Assembly: GCF_000300275.1 (NCBI RefSeq)
Contig: NZ_AMRN01000001.1
Location: 434,001 to 498,000 of the forward strand
Length of the DNA stretch: 64,000 nucleotides
Direction: 5' to 3'
From: Thalassospira profundimaris WP0211
GTDB taxonomy: Bacteria > Pseudomonadota > Alphaproteobacteria > Rhodospirillales > Thalassospiraceae
The position numbers were made by a program, and so were the translations under genes. Under the pieces are notes generated by a model, which saw only the letters and a list, made by a program, of their open reading frames with translations, had not been told where the DNA came from and did not search any database. Each line of letters begins with the position of its first letter. The stretch's first letter is position 1. Below are positions 26,159 to 35,426 of the stretch, piece after piece.

Positions 26159-27217
26159 ATGGCGCATTTTGACGATACATTGCTGGGCGACATGAATGCG
26201 CGGTCACGTGAAGTGTTCCGCCAGATTGTCGATGCCTATGTCGAAACCGGTGAACCGATCGGATCGCGGTCCATCGCGCGTCGCATGTCGGAAAACCTTT
26301 CGGCTGCGACCATTCGCAATGTCATGTCCGATCTTGAGGAAATGGGTCTTCTGGTCGCGCCGCACATTTCGGCCGGGCGCCTGCCCAGTGAAAAGGGCCT
26401 GCGACTGTTTGTGAATGCCCTGATGGAAGTCGGTGACCTCCCCAATGCCGAGCGCGACCAGCTGACCAAAAACTGTGAACAGGCGGGTTATTCGCTTGAT
26501 CAGATGCTGGGCGAAGCAACCACGATGTTATCGGGCCTGTCGCGCTGTGCCGGACTTGTGGTTGCACCCAAGACAGATGGCATTCGCCTAAAACAGATCG
26601 AATTCGTGGCCCTGTCGCCGGGCAAGGTTCTGGCCGTTCTGGTGGCCCATAATGGCAGTGTCGAGAACCGAATCCTTGATGTTCCGCCTGATTTGCCCGC
26701 CTCGGCATTGACAGAAGCGGCAAACTATCTAAATACCCGGTTGGCTGGAAAGACGCTTGATGATGCGCGCCTTTTGATGACGAAGGAGCGTGATCGTCTC
26801 AAGCAGGAGCTTGATGAACTTTCCGCCAATCTGATTGATGCGGGTCTGGCAACATGGGCCGGCGGGGTCAAGGGATCGTCCCTGATTGTGAAGGGGCAAT
26901 CCCAGCTGCTGGAAAATATCGATACGATTGAACAGCTTGAGACCGTTCGCCGCCTGTTTAACGTGCTCGAAGCCCGCGATCAGATGATTGAACTACTCGA
27001 TGTGACGACGGATGCCCAAGGCGTTCAGATTTTCATCGGGTCGGAGAATAAACTGTTCGGCGGATCAGGTCTTTCGATGGTGATTTCGCCCTATCAGAAT
27101 GCTGAAGGCAGCATTGTGGGTGCAATCGGGGTTGTCGGACCGACCCGGATCAATTATGCCCGGATCATTCCGCTGGTCGATTACACCGCCAAGCTGGTCG
27201 GTCGACTGATTGGATAA
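26159..27217 (+). CDS. hrcA: Heat-inducible transcription repressor HrcA
   Basis: Represses chaperone operons by binding CIRCE elements, with GroEL modulating its activity. An N-terminal winged helix has the family motif NARSREVFRQIVDAYVETGEPIGSRSIARRM and SAATIRNVMSDLEEMGLL, then HISAGRLPSEKGLRLFV. The C-terminal HrcA domain ends VGVVGPTRINYARIIPLVDYTA. ATG 26159 (MAHFDD) gives 352 aa, the family size; GTG 26075 adds 28 unrelated residues. Followed 51 bp later by grpE, as in many alphaproteobacteria. No CIRCE site was seen in this window. Confidence 0.95.
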   Translation: MAHFDDTLLGDMNARSREVFRQIVDAYVETGEPIGSRSIARRMSENLSAATIRNVMSDLEEMGLLVAPHISAGRLPSEKGLRLFVNALMEVGDLPNAERDQLTKNCEQAGYSLDQMLGEATTMLSGLSRCAGLVVAPKTDGIRLKQIEFVALSPGKVLAVLVAHNGSVENRILDVPPDLPASALTEAANYLNTRLAGKTLDDARLLMTKERDRLKQELDELSANLIDAGLATWAGGVKGSSLIVKGQSQLLENIDTIEQLETVRRLFNVLEARDQMIELLDVTTDAQGVQIFIGSENKLFGGSGLSMVISPYQNAEGSIVGAIGVVGPTRINYARIIPLVDYTAKLVGRLIG

Positions 27218-27268
27218 ATCGCGGCGCTGCGTGTCAGGCCGCATAACGTGAAAGTAGCAAGGTTAGCC

Positions 27269-27910
27269 ATGTCGGAAACCGCAAAGAACACTCCGGAAGA
27301 TCTGCAGGACGTCAATGCAGAGGAAACCGCTTCGGAAGAGGTCGCAGCAGAGGCGACTGAGGAAGTTGTTGAGGACGCCGCACCCCAGGACCCGATCGCC
27401 GCACTTGAAGCCGAAGTCGCGGAACTGAAAGACCGTCTGCTGCGCCAGGCCGCCGAGGTGGAAAACACCCGCCGCCGCGCCAAAAAAGACGTCGAGGATG
27501 CCGGCAACTACGCCATCACCAAATTTGCCCGCGACCTTTTGGATGTCAGTGACAACCTGCGCCGCGCGCTTGATGCCGCGGGCGATACATCCAACGCCGA
27601 TCCGGCGATGAAAACCCTGTTTGATGGGGTCGAGATGACCGAACAGGCCCTGCAAAAGGCGCTTGAAAAGAACGGCATCGAAAAGCTCGAACCGCTTGGT
27701 GAAAAGCTTGATCCGAACAAACATCAGGCCGTGTTTGAACTGCCGCATCCGGAATATCCGGACGGCCACGTCGCACAGGTTATGCAGGCCGGTTACGTGC
27801 TTAAGGGCCGCTTGCTGCGCCCGGCCATGGTCGGTGTGACCAAAAATCCGGGCGGTGAAAAACCAAGCCAGACCGACACCCCGGGTGGGAATGTCGATAC
27901 CTCTGCCTGA
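27269..27910 (+). CDS. grpE: Nucleotide exchange factor GrpE
   Basis: Cochaperone that releases ADP from DnaK. An acidic disordered N-terminus of about 50 residues precedes a long coiled-coil helix (IAALEAEVAELKDRLLRQAAEVENTRRRAKKDVEDAGNYAITKFARDLLDVSDNLRRAL). The C-terminal beta domain has DPNKHQAVFEL...GHVAQVMQAGYVLKGRLLRPAMVGV. ATG 27269 has AGGT upstream; the GTG at 27248 would add seven residues. 213 aa is normal. Forms an hrcA-grpE unit ending at a terminator; dnaK is not in the window. Confidence 0.96.
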   Translation: MSETAKNTPEDLQDVNAEETASEEVAAEATEEVVEDAAPQDPIAALEAEVAELKDRLLRQAAEVENTRRRAKKDVEDAGNYAITKFARDLLDVSDNLRRALDAAGDTSNADPAMKTLFDGVEMTEQALQKALEKNGIEKLEPLGEKLDPNKHQAVFELPHPEYPDGHVAQVMQAGYVLKGRLLRPAMVGVTKNPGGEKPSQTDTPGGNVDTSA

Positions 27911-27960
27911 TCGCCAGAAAAATTTCAGATAAACCGGTTTTAGCGGATCGGTTTCGCATG

Positions 27961-27998
27961 CACCCCTGCCAGACAGACTTGGCGGGGGTGTTTTGTTT
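27961..27998 (+). terminator. Intrinsic terminator after grpE
   Basis: CACCCCTGCCA pairs with TGGCGGGGGTG (one G-T pair) around a short loop, then TTTTGTTT. Confidence 0.85.
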
Positions 27999-28042
27999 GC
28001 ATTAGGCTACCGGCACTGATCACCAGCACAGGACCGCACACC

Positions 28043-28789
28043 ATGCCGCTTCGCCCCGACCTGATCGATATCCTGCGCGATGAAAACGCCCCGATTGTCA
28101 TCCTGACCGGGGCTGGCATTTCCAAGGAAAGCGGACTGCATACTTTCCGCGACGCGGACGGTATCTGGGCGAAATACGATATTTCCGAGGTCGCAACCCC
28201 TGAGGCATTCATTGCCAATCCCGATCTGGTGCATCATTTCTATAACGACCGCCGTTCCGGGTTACATGACCCCGATGTCGTGCCCAATGCCGCCCATCTG
28301 GCCCTGGCACGGCTGGAGGCCGAATGGCCCGGTGATGTGTTGCTGGTAACCCAGAACATTGATGACCTGCATGGCCGGGCCGGGTCAACAAACCTGATCC
28401 ACATGCATGGCGAGCTTTTGAAAATCCGCTGCAATCACTGTGATCTTCTGACCGATTGGCCGGGCGACCTTGCCAAGGAAACCCCCTGCCCAAGTTGCGG
28501 CAAGGCCGGTGGATTGCGCCCGCATGTGGTGTGGTTTGGCGAAATGCCGCTCGAGATGGAACGCATCTACGCAGCCATTGGCGAATGCGGGCTTTTCATT
28601 TCCATTGGCACATCAGGCAATGTCTATCCTGCGGCCGGGTTTGTTCAGGTCGCCCACGAAGAAGCCGGGGCTGAAACGGTCGAGCTCAATCTCGAACCAA
28701 GTTCGGGTGCCACACTGTTTGATCACAGCCGCTATGGCCCTGCCACCGAACTGGTTCCGGCCTTTGTTTCTGCCCTGCTCGGTGATTGA
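28043..28789 (+). CDS. cobB: Sirtuin-type NAD-dependent deacylase (CobB-like)
   Basis: NAD-dependent lysine deacylase, 248 aa. NAD-binding GAGIS (23-27) and TQNID (103-107) are followed by catalytic His122 in HMHGEL. The zinc ligands are Cys130, Cys133, Cys149 and Cys152. Tyr67 and Arg70 (FYNDRR) match the Tyr-x-x-Arg pair that lets class III sirtuins bind succinyl/malonyl groups, so desuccinylase activity is plausible alongside deacetylation. Starts 44 bp after the grpE terminator. Ends 8 bp before the convergent ArsR-type gene; no terminator was seen between them. Confidence 0.93.
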   Translation: MPLRPDLIDILRDENAPIVILTGAGISKESGLHTFRDADGIWAKYDISEVATPEAFIANPDLVHHFYNDRRSGLHDPDVVPNAAHLALARLEAEWPGDVLLVTQNIDDLHGRAGSTNLIHMHGELLKIRCNHCDLLTDWPGDLAKETPCPSCGKAGGLRPHVVWFGEMPLEMERIYAAIGECGLFISIGTSGNVYPAAGFVQVAHEEAGAETVELNLEPSSGATLFDHSRYGPATELVPAFVSALLGD

Positions 28790-28797
28790 TAGCTGGC

Positions 28798-29478
28798 CTA
28801 GGGATTGATCAAATCACGGAATGATTTTTCGCCGGCATCGCTGAACCGTACAACGCGCGACTCCGGAATCCGTCGGGCCCAACCCAGATCATAAAACCGC
28901 TCGAGCAATGCCGCCCCAAATGAGCCCGCCAGATGCGACTGTCGGGCACTCCAATCAAGGCATTCCCGACACAGCGGTCGGCGCTTGGCCCGCAAGCCAT
29001 CCAGATCAATGCCAAACGTGTTGGCAAATTCGATCCCGGCCGGTGTCAGGGCAACACCATTGATGTTGCTTTCAATCAGTTTGCGTTTGGCAAGGCCGTC
29101 AAACAACGCAACCCCCATATCCCCGGCCAGATGGTCATAACAAACCCGTGCCTTGCGCAGTTCCGGATCCTTGGGGCCGGTGCGCACACGGTTATGCCCG
29201 ACCCGATTGGCAATCCCCATCAGGACTTCCAGTGCCTCGACAATATCAGGGCCGCTGAGCGTGAAATAACGATGCCGCCCCTGTTTGCGCGGCACTACGA
29301 TCTGACCGGCTTCAAGCTTCGCCAGATGCGAGCTTGCAGTTTGCGGTGTCACACCGGCTTCTTGGGCCAGCTCGGCCGCGGTTAATGCACGACCACTCAT
29401 AAGTGCAGTCAGCATATTTGCGCGCGCCGGGTCGCCAAGCAATGCGGCCACGCGGGCGATATCGGGTCCTTCTTTCAT
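28798..29478 (-). CDS. ArsR-family winged-helix repressor
   Basis: 226 aa. The N-terminal winged helix (LLGDPARANMLTALMSGRALTAAELAQEAGVTPQTASSHLAKLEAGQIV) is followed by the GRHRYFTLSG wing. The longer C-terminal domain has RRPLCRECLDWSARQSHLAGSFGAALLERF, conserved in this subgroup. A CxxC within PLCREC could bind metal or sense thiols, but this is not established. The gene is divergent from a NIPSNAP/ABM pair. A 16-bp palindrome at 29481-29496 immediately before its start suggests autoregulation together with control of the pair. Confidence 0.88.
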   Translation of the reverse strand: MKEGPDIARVAALLGDPARANMLTALMSGRALTAAELAQEAGVTPQTASSHLAKLEAGQIVVPRKQGRHRYFTLSGPDIVEALEVLMGIANRVGHNRVRTGPKDPELRKARVCYDHLAGDMGVALFDGLAKRKLIESNINGVALTPAGIEFANTFGIDLDGLRAKRRPLCRECLDWSARQSHLAGSFGAALLERFYDLGWARRIPESRVVRFSDAGEKSFRDLINP

Positions 29479-29480
29479 AG

Positions 29481-29496
29481 TTCGATGCTAATCGAA
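29481..29496. promoter_or_regulatory. Palindromic operator candidate for the ArsR-type repressor
   Basis: TTCGATGCTAATCGAA has perfect 6-bp arms (TTCGAT/ATCGAA). It overlaps a second symmetry ATGCT/AGCAT. It lies 3 bp from the repressor start in the 90-bp divergent region, a typical place for an ArsR-family site. Confidence 0.6.
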
Positions 29497-29568
29497 GCAT
29501 TAATGCGCAGCAATCAGGATAATGGGCCACGTCACCCAACAAGATGTTTCTCCTGAAAGGACGCTGTC

Positions 29569-29898
29569 ATGATTACCTGCTTCATTCGCTATGAAATCGA
29601 CCCGTACAAGAAAGACGCCTTCATGGAATATGCCCGCAACTGGGGGCAGGCCATCCCGCGTTGCGGGGCTGACCTTGTCGGCTATTTCGCCCCGCATGAA
29701 GGATCAGTCTCGACCGCCTATGGTATCTATCATTTGCCCGATCTGGCATCCTATGAAGCCTATCGCGCGCGGCTAAAGGACGATCCGCTGGGCCGCGAGA
29801 ACTACGAATTCTCCCAGCGCGAAAAATTCATCCTGCGCGAAGAACGCCAGTTTCTGAAAATTGCCTCCACGCCGCATACGGAGCTGATCAAACCATGA
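29569..29898 (+). CDS. NIPSNAP-family protein
   Basis: 109-aa dimeric alpha/beta-barrel (ferredoxin-like) protein. The family start [25 protein letters not shown] and [14 protein letters not shown]...[20 protein letters not shown] are typical. Biochemical function of bacterial NIPSNAP proteins is not settled. Its stop overlaps the next start by 4 bp (ATGA), so the two are translationally coupled. Probably controlled by the divergent ArsR-type repressor. Confidence 0.87.
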   Translation: MITCFIRYEIDPYKKDAFMEYARNWGQAIPRCGADLVGYFAPHEGSVSTAYGIYHLPDLASYEAYRARLKDDPLGRENYEFSQREKFILREERQFLKIASTPHTELIKP

Positions 29899-30242
29899 TT
29901 GCCGTCATTTTCGAGGTCACACCGCACGATGGACGCTATGACGATTACCTTGCGATTGCCGGTGATCTCAAACCCGTTCTTGAAACCATGGATGGCTTTA
30001 TTTCAATCGAACGGTTTCAAAGCCTGACCAATCCCGGCAAGGTTCTATCGCTGTCCTTCTGGCGCGATGAGGACGCAATTGCCGCCTGGCGCAACCTGGG
30101 CGACCACCGCACTGCCCAGATCAAGGGGCGACACAAGATTTTTGAGGATTACCGTTTGCGGGTGGCTGGCGTGATCCGTGATTACGGCCTTCATGACCGT
30201 GATCAGGCCCCGGATGACTCCCGCGCACAACATGATCGCTGA
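29895..30242 (+). CDS. Antibiotic biosynthesis monooxygenase (ABM) family protein
   Basis: 115 aa with the ABM fold: [67 protein letters not shown], then H in [24 protein letters not shown]. Members include heme or quinol monooxygenases and many uncharacterised stress proteins. It overlaps the NIPSNAP gene by 4 bp, suggesting a two-subunit or sequential function. Substrate unknown. Confidence 0.87.
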   Translation: MIAVIFEVTPHDGRYDDYLAIAGDLKPVLETMDGFISIERFQSLTNPGKVLSLSFWRDEDAIAAWRNLGDHRTAQIKGRHKIFEDYRLRVAGVIRDYGLHDRDQAPDDSRAQHDR

Positions 30243-30265
30243 TCTGTAACGTCGGTCATCGGGGC

Positions 30266-31234
30266 TCAGGCCTTTGCCGGTTTCGGGGATGCTTCTTCAT
30301 CCCCGATTTCGCTACTCTCGGCAAATTCGGCGAATTCTTCTTCCACGGCATCCTCGACCGCTTTGGCACCGCCCTTGTAATCAAGCAGCATCACGGCCAG
30401 CACCACGATGCCGGCACCGATAAAGATGACCGGCACGGGCAGCATGTCAAAGAAGATCAAATCCATCGCCACCGAAAATGGCAGGGCCGTATAGGCCGCA
30501 GGCGACACCACACTGGCATCCGCAACCCGCACTGCACGTAGCACCATGTAGTTGGTCAGCATGGCAAAGAAACCGGCACCCGACGCATAAAGCCAATCAG
30601 CCATTGAGGCCGGATACCAGGTGATCATCGCAATCGGCACCCAGATCGCAACCGCGATGATCTGAGGCCAGAAGAGCATGGAAAAATTGGTTTCGGTCCG
30701 GGTCAGCACCTTGGCAAACAGGGTCTGGGCGGAAAAACAGAACGCCCCGATCAGGGCCGCAGCCACACCCAGCGGCACGCCAAAGCCATCCATGCGCGGC
30801 ACGCACATCACCCAAACGCCAACAAGGCCCAAAAGGGTTGCGATGATTTTGCGCGTAGTCAGTTTCTCGCCCAAAATCACCACCGCCAACATCACGGTCA
30901 GCAAGGCTTCGATAAACAGATAGGCGTTGACCTCGGCGATGCTCATCTGGCGGAGCGCGAAGAACACAAAGAACAGCGACCCGTACCACAAAACGCCACG
31001 CGCAATATGCGCCACCGGGCGGCGCGTTCGGATCTGGCGCGTGCCCATAAACATGATGATGACCAGGAACACCGCAACGGTGGTCAGGGCACGCATCGCA
31101 AGGATCTGCGAGGTTGGCACATCATGCGAAACAAGCTTGGCACAAACATCGACAAAAACGCCCGATGCCATGGCAGCCGTCATCCACAGGACACCGCGGA
31201 AATTTCCGCTCAGTCGCGTTGCGGTCATGGTCAA
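30266..31234 (-). CDS. EamA/DMT-family transporter
   Basis: 322-aa inner-membrane protein with ten predicted helices in two EamA repeats (first about 12-150 with LFVFFALRQMSIAEVNAYLFIEALLTVMLAVVILGEKLTTRK; second about 165-290 with VLRAVRVADASVVSPAAYTALPFSVAMD). The acidic C-terminal tail (AVEDAVEEEFAEFAESSEIGDEEAS) is cytoplasmic. DMT proteins export metabolites such as amino acids; the substrate here is unknown. Divergent from a GcvA-type LysR regulator, a likely regulatory pair. Confidence 0.88.
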   Translation of the reverse strand: MTMTATRLSGNFRGVLWMTAAMASGVFVDVCAKLVSHDVPTSQILAMRALTTVAVFLVIIMFMGTRQIRTRRPVAHIARGVLWYGSLFFVFFALRQMSIAEVNAYLFIEALLTVMLAVVILGEKLTTRKIIATLLGLVGVWVMCVPRMDGFGVPLGVAAALIGAFCFSAQTLFAKVLTRTETNFSMLFWPQIIAVAIWVPIAMITWYPASMADWLYASGAGFFAMLTNYMVLRAVRVADASVVSPAAYTALPFSVAMDLIFFDMLPVPVIFIGAGIVVLAVMLLDYKGGAKAVEDAVEEEFAEFAESSEIGDEEASPKPAKA

Positions 31235-31475
31235 TCCCGGTTTCGAAAGGAATGTTGGGGTTTCCGGCAGTTGGGGGGAGGCTGCTTACGTGGTGGCGCA
31301 AGGAGGCATAAGTCATTACGGCCGGAAACCCTGTATGACAATGATATTGCCTGCTTGTTTGGAAAAATACGAATGAAGCTTTTTCAGCCATTGTTGAGAT
31401 TTTTTTGGCCCACTTTTCGATCAGGCCTGATAGACAGAATAAAAGACAGTAATGCTCTCCGGATGGAAACCCACG

Positions 31476-32414
31476 ATGCGCAGAAAGCTCCCACCGTTGC
31501 GCGCCCTTGTCGCCTTTGAAGCCACTGCACGCCATCAAAGCGTGAAGGGGGCCGCAGAAGAATTGCATGTCACCCAAAGTGCGATCAGTCATCAGCTCCG
31601 CCAGCTTGAAGAAAACCTTGGCGTGGTGCTGTTTACCCGCAAGGGCCGTGGATTGACCCTGACCAAGTCGGCAGAGCTTCTTTTGCCGCGCCTGACCGAG
31701 GCGCTTGATGGCATTGCCGACATCACTGGTGAAGTCGGCCCGGACAAGGGCAAGGCGATCCGCATCGGTGCGCTGGCGACCCCGGCACTCACTGTGCTGT
31801 TGTATGAGCTTGATAACCTGCGCGACCGGCTGCCGGCCGACATTCCCGTACAATTTCGCAAGATTGAATTTGATGACGGTCTTGATCCGCTTGAAATTGA
31901 TCTCGCCCTTCAGATCGCGCCAAAGGACCTGCCCGGTCCCGAAGACTGGATTACCGAGCTTCTGACCCCTGAAGTCTATACCGCCTTTGCCGCCCCGGAA
32001 TGGCTCGCAAAGCGCGGCTATGATGCCAGCAATGTTGACGTCGCGACACTCGGCCCGCGCGATATCCTGTTGATCGACAGTGACAGCGAACAGTTCTCCC
32101 AGATCGAACAATGGTTCAAGGATGCCAGCTTCTCGCTCGCGGATTGCTGGACCTTCAGCCACCATATCTGGGCGCTTGAAGCCGCACGTGCCGGTCAGGG
32201 CATCGTTGCCAGCACCGATGTTGTTGCGCGCAATTACGTTGAGCGCGGTGAACTGGTGCCACTTAATTTCCCGGATTTCATTTCACACTGGTGGTATCGC
32301 CTGCTGATCCGTCCCGCCCGCGAAAAAGACCCGATCGTGATCGAAGCCGCCAACTGGATCCGCGAACTCATCAACCCGAAAACCGCATCCCTTGCCCGCA
32401 AAAAGGTGATGTAA
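31476..32414 (+). CDS. LysR-family transcriptional regulator (GcvA-like)
   Basis: 312 aa. The N-terminal winged HTH MRRKLPPLRALVAFEATARHQSVKGAAEELHVTQSAISHQLRQLEENLGVVLFTRKGRGLTLT is of the GcvA/AmpR subgroup. A periplasmic-binding-type effector domain follows. ATG 31476 gives the subgroup's usual MRRKLPPL start with GGAAA upstream; ATG 31452 adds eight residues. It is divergent from the DMT transporter and probably regulates it. Effector unknown. Confidence 0.9.
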   Translation: MRRKLPPLRALVAFEATARHQSVKGAAEELHVTQSAISHQLRQLEENLGVVLFTRKGRGLTLTKSAELLLPRLTEALDGIADITGEVGPDKGKAIRIGALATPALTVLLYELDNLRDRLPADIPVQFRKIEFDDGLDPLEIDLALQIAPKDLPGPEDWITELLTPEVYTAFAAPEWLAKRGYDASNVDVATLGPRDILLIDSDSEQFSQIEQWFKDASFSLADCWTFSHHIWALEAARAGQGIVASTDVVARNYVERGELVPLNFPDFISHWWYRLLIRPAREKDPIVIEAANWIRELINPKTASLARKKVM

Positions 32415-32495
32415 CACCATTGTCGTTGTCCTTGGACGCGTGAAAGGTTAGGGTTTGGGCACAAAAAAAAAGCCGTAAGCCAAAAATGGGGTTAT

Positions 32496-33371
32496 GTGGG
32501 GAAGATGACATCCTTGGTGTCAGTCGTGGTCACGACTTATAACTGGCCCGAAGCACTATCCTTGGTGCTGAAATCGCTTGCCGATCAAAAGGATCGCAAT
32601 TTCGAAATCGTTATTGCCGACGACGGGTCGGGTGATGAAACCGCACAGGTCATCAAGGACTTCGCTGCCAAAAATCCGATTCCGGTCAAACATTATTGGC
32701 ACGAAGACATGGGCTTTCGCGTAGCCAAAGCGCGCAATGGTGCGATCGGATTATGTGAAGGCGATCTGGTTATCTTTATTGATGGTGATTGCTGTGTGAT
32801 GCCCGATTTCATCACGCGTCACCGCAAGGCCGCAACCAAGGGCTGCCTTGTATCGGGTAAACGGGTCTTCCTTAAAAAACGGCTGACCAACACCCTACTC
32901 ACGCGCAAATGGGCCTTTCACAAATGGCCGCGTCCACTCCTGTTTCTGACCGCCCTGTTTGGTTTTGCCAACCGGCCGTTTCAGTTCGTTCGACTGCCGC
33001 ATAACGGCCCGTGGCTTTGGGAACATGAAAAGTGCTGGCAAAAGGCGCAAACCTGCAATCTTGCCGTTTTCAAAAGCGACATCGACAGAGTTCATGGCTT
33101 CGATGAAAGTTACGAAGGCCATGGATTGGAGGATTCAGACTTTGTTCTGCGTCTTCTGCGTTCCGGGCTGAAACGCAAGAATGTCGAATATTGCTCGCCG
33201 GTCCTGCATCTATTCCATGAGCGCAAGGTGCCCAAACCGGACAAAACCGGTAATGACAACGCTAAGCTTTTTAAAGAGATGCTTATGGGTGATCCGGAAC
33301 GTTTCCTGCCCCTGAACGCAAGCAACGATATGATATCCGTTCGTCAAAACTCCCAGAAAGCTGGTGAATAA
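32496..33371 (+). CDS. Family 2 glycosyltransferase
   Basis: GT-A glycosyltransferase of 291 aa: VSVVVTTYNWPEALSLVLKSLADQ, EIVIADDGSGDETAQVI, the metal motif in LVIFIDGDCCVMPDF, and a C-terminal region with HGFDESYEGHGLEDSDFVLRLLRSG containing the ED-type catalytic acid. This resembles chondroitin-synthase-like/beta-glycosyltransferases of capsule or LPS core assembly. The start is uncertain: GTG 32496 or ATG 32505 (MTSLVSVVV). Not adjacent to other glycan genes; substrate unknown. Confidence 0.86.
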   Translation: MGKMTSLVSVVVTTYNWPEALSLVLKSLADQKDRNFEIVIADDGSGDETAQVIKDFAAKNPIPVKHYWHEDMGFRVAKARNGAIGLCEGDLVIFIDGDCCVMPDFITRHRKAATKGCLVSGKRVFLKKRLTNTLLTRKWAFHKWPRPLLFLTALFGFANRPFQFVRLPHNGPWLWEHEKCWQKAQTCNLAVFKSDIDRVHGFDESYEGHGLEDSDFVLRLLRSGLKRKNVEYCSPVLHLFHERKVPKPDKTGNDNAKLFKEMLMGDPERFLPLNASNDMISVRQNSQKAGE

Positions 33372-33545
33372 CCCCTTTTTGGATTTTCGACCAAGGAAGC
33401 ACGTCGACCCCCTTGGAAGCGACGGCGTTTCGCGATAAAAGGTCGGCATCATTTTCCTTCGGATGCGTCTTTGCATCTTAGAAGCTCATATCAGCCGCCC
33501 TGGTGATCGGGGCATGCGTTCAAAAAGCGAAAGGGATTTTCCCAG

Positions 33546-34070
33546 ATGGATCTCAGCAAGATTGCCGTTGGCAAGGATGTTCCGTGGGACGTAAACGTCG
33601 TCATCGAAATTCCGCAGGGCGGACCGGTCAAGTATGAAGTCGATAAAGACTCCGGTGCTGTCTTTGTGGACCGTTTTCTGCACACCTCGATGTATTACCC
33701 GGTCAACTATGGCTTCATCCCCAACACGCTTGGCGAAGATGGCGATCCGGTCGATGCAATGGTCATGTTCCGCGAGCCGGTCGTTGCCGGTTCGGTGATC
33801 CGTGCGCGTCCGATCGGTGTTCTGATCATGGAAGACGAAGCCGGTCAGGACGAAAAACTGATCTGCGTTCCGCATGACAAGATCGACCCGTACTACACCG
33901 ACATCAAATCCCACGAAGATCTGCCGCAGATCCTGCGCGATCAGATCCAACACTTCTTCGAGCGTTACAAAGACCTCGAAAAAGGCAAATGGGTTAAGGT
34001 CACCGGTTGGGAAGGCGCTGAAAAGGCTGCCAAACTGATCGAAGAAGGCGTTACCCGCCTCGGCAAATAA
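33546..34070 (+). CDS. ppa: Inorganic pyrophosphatase
   Basis: Soluble family I pyrophosphatase that hydrolyses pyrophosphate, pulling biosynthetic reactions forward. Family residues: EIPQGGPVKYEVDKDSG, YPVNYGFIPNTLGEDGDPVDAMV with the metal-binding Asp cluster, and KIDPYYTDI followed by HFFERYKDLEKGKWVKV. 174 aa is normal. Codon bias is strong. It ends with a perfect terminator 43 bp downstream. Confidence 0.97.
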   Translation: MDLSKIAVGKDVPWDVNVVIEIPQGGPVKYEVDKDSGAVFVDRFLHTSMYYPVNYGFIPNTLGEDGDPVDAMVMFREPVVAGSVIRARPIGVLIMEDEAGQDEKLICVPHDKIDPYYTDIKSHEDLPQILRDQIQHFFERYKDLEKGKWVKVTGWEGAEKAAKLIEEGVTRLGK

Positions 34071-34113
34071 GCCGCATTCAACCCGTCGTCGGACAGGTAC
34101 CGGATTTAAAATG

Positions 34114-34149
34114 CAACGCTCCGTCAGATTTGGCGGAGCGTTGTTTTTT
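34114..34149 (+). terminator. Intrinsic terminator after ppa
   Basis: CAACGCTCCG pairs with CGGAGCGTTG around a TCAGATTTGG loop, followed by a run of six T. Confidence 0.92.
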
Positions 34150-34232
34150 GACTTATCGGTTGCGCAACACTACTTTGGTGCAGGGGCACCACCCTTACAG
34201 GTTGGTATTGAGGGAAGAATTCACGTTTCAGG

Positions 34233-34787
34233 ATGCTATTCGTGACCCGCAAAAACGCGCCCGACAAAACCCATGCCATCAGAATTACCGTCGGTGACAT
34301 CACCACACTTGATGTCGATGCCATCGTCAATGCCGCGAACGAGGCCCTGTTGCCTGGCGGCGGTGTGTGCGGTGCGATCCATCATGCGGCGGGTCCTGAA
34401 CTGGCAAACGCCTGCCGGCCGCTTGCCCCCTGCCCGACGGGTGATGCCAGAATCACACCCGGATTTAACCTGAAGGCAAAATACGTCATCCACGCCGTCG
34501 GCCCGGTCTGGCATGGCGGGGACCATGGTGAAGCCGATCTGCTGGCAAGCTGTTATCGCAATTCAATCTTGCTGGCGGTCGAGAACAATCTGGCCTCTGT
34601 GGCGTTTCCTGCCATATCAACCGGGATATTTGGCTATCCAGAAGACCAGGCGGCCAAAATCGCCGTATCAACCATTTGTGAGCTGACTGGCGAATTGGCG
34701 CAAATGCCACAAATTTACCTTTGTTGTTTCTCACCATTAGCGCGTCAGCATATTGAAGCTGCGTGCCAGCACTATGCCAGCACATGA
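34233..34787 (+). CDS. Macrodomain protein (ADP-ribose/O-acetyl-ADP-ribose binding)
   Basis: 184 aa. The macrodomain signature [37 protein letters not shown] contains the catalytic Asn and Gly-rich loop of MacroD/YmdB-type hydrolases. [24 protein letters not shown] and [15 protein letters not shown] complete the fold. Such enzymes remove ADP-ribose from protein or hydrolyse O-acetyl-ADP-ribose, the sirtuin by-product; a sirtuin gene lies about 5 kb away, though no operon links them. Start could also be GTG 34242, which has better AGGA spacing. Confidence 0.92.
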   Translation: MLFVTRKNAPDKTHAIRITVGDITTLDVDAIVNAANEALLPGGGVCGAIHHAAGPELANACRPLAPCPTGDARITPGFNLKAKYVIHAVGPVWHGGDHGEADLLASCYRNSILLAVENNLASVAFPAISTGIFGYPEDQAAKIAVSTICELTGELAQMPQIYLCCFSPLARQHIEAACQHYAST

Positions 34788-34814
34788 TCGAATACGATAA
34801 GGTCCATCAATAGA

Positions 34815-35357
34815 ATGCAAAGCGACGCTGCTGCACCTTCGCCGTCCCGACCGCTTGAACTGTTTGCTTCGCCAGACGGTGTGCTGAGCGTGGGTGAACA
34901 CACTTTTCGCTGTGCGCTTGGGATCAATGGCGTGATTGATGCCGACCAGAAAACCGAAGGCGATGGCAAAACGCCGGCCGGTCGCTGGCAGCTGCGCTAT
35001 GTGATGTATCGTGCCGATCGCAGACCCAGCCCGCGCACCAAGCTTCCGGTCACCACCATTTCATTTTCCGACGGCTGGTGTGATGACCCGGGTCATCCCG
35101 ACTATAACTGCCCGGTCCGCCTGCCGTTTGATGCCAGCCATGAAAAGCTGTTTCGCAAGGATGATCTCTATAACATCATCGTCGTTCTGGGCCATAATGA
35201 TGACCCTCCCGTGCCCGGAAAGGGATCGGCGATCTTCATGCATATCGCCAAACCCGATTATGCCGGCACCGAAGGCTGTGTTGCCTTGGCCGAGAAGGAT
35301 CTTGAAACACTGCTTGGACTGGCGACTTTTGAAACGTTCATCACCATCACTGCGTAA
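34815..35357 (+). CDS. L,D-transpeptidase (YkuD-type) family protein
   Basis: 180 aa without an obvious signal peptide. The YkuD-like active site is recognisable as IFMHIAKPDYAGTEGCVALAEKDLETLL, with His and catalytic Cys in the HxxxxxxxGTxGCVAL arrangement. DAD...KTPAGRWQLRYVMYRADR near the start matches the family fold. Family members cross-link peptidoglycan or hydrolyse and attach lipoproteins. The lack of a visible export signal is odd for a wall enzyme; many short alphaproteobacterial members share it. Confidence 0.85.
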   Translation: MQSDAAAPSPSRPLELFASPDGVLSVGEHTFRCALGINGVIDADQKTEGDGKTPAGRWQLRYVMYRADRRPSPRTKLPVTTISFSDGWCDDPGHPDYNCPVRLPFDASHEKLFRKDDLYNIIVVLGHNDDPPVPGKGSAIFMHIAKPDYAGTEGCVALAEKDLETLLGLATFETFITITA

Positions 35358-35426
35358 AATCATGGACTTGCCGTTTGGGTGCACAGCGCCTAGGTTCAAT
35401 TGCCGGATCAATTCACAGGACAAGTC

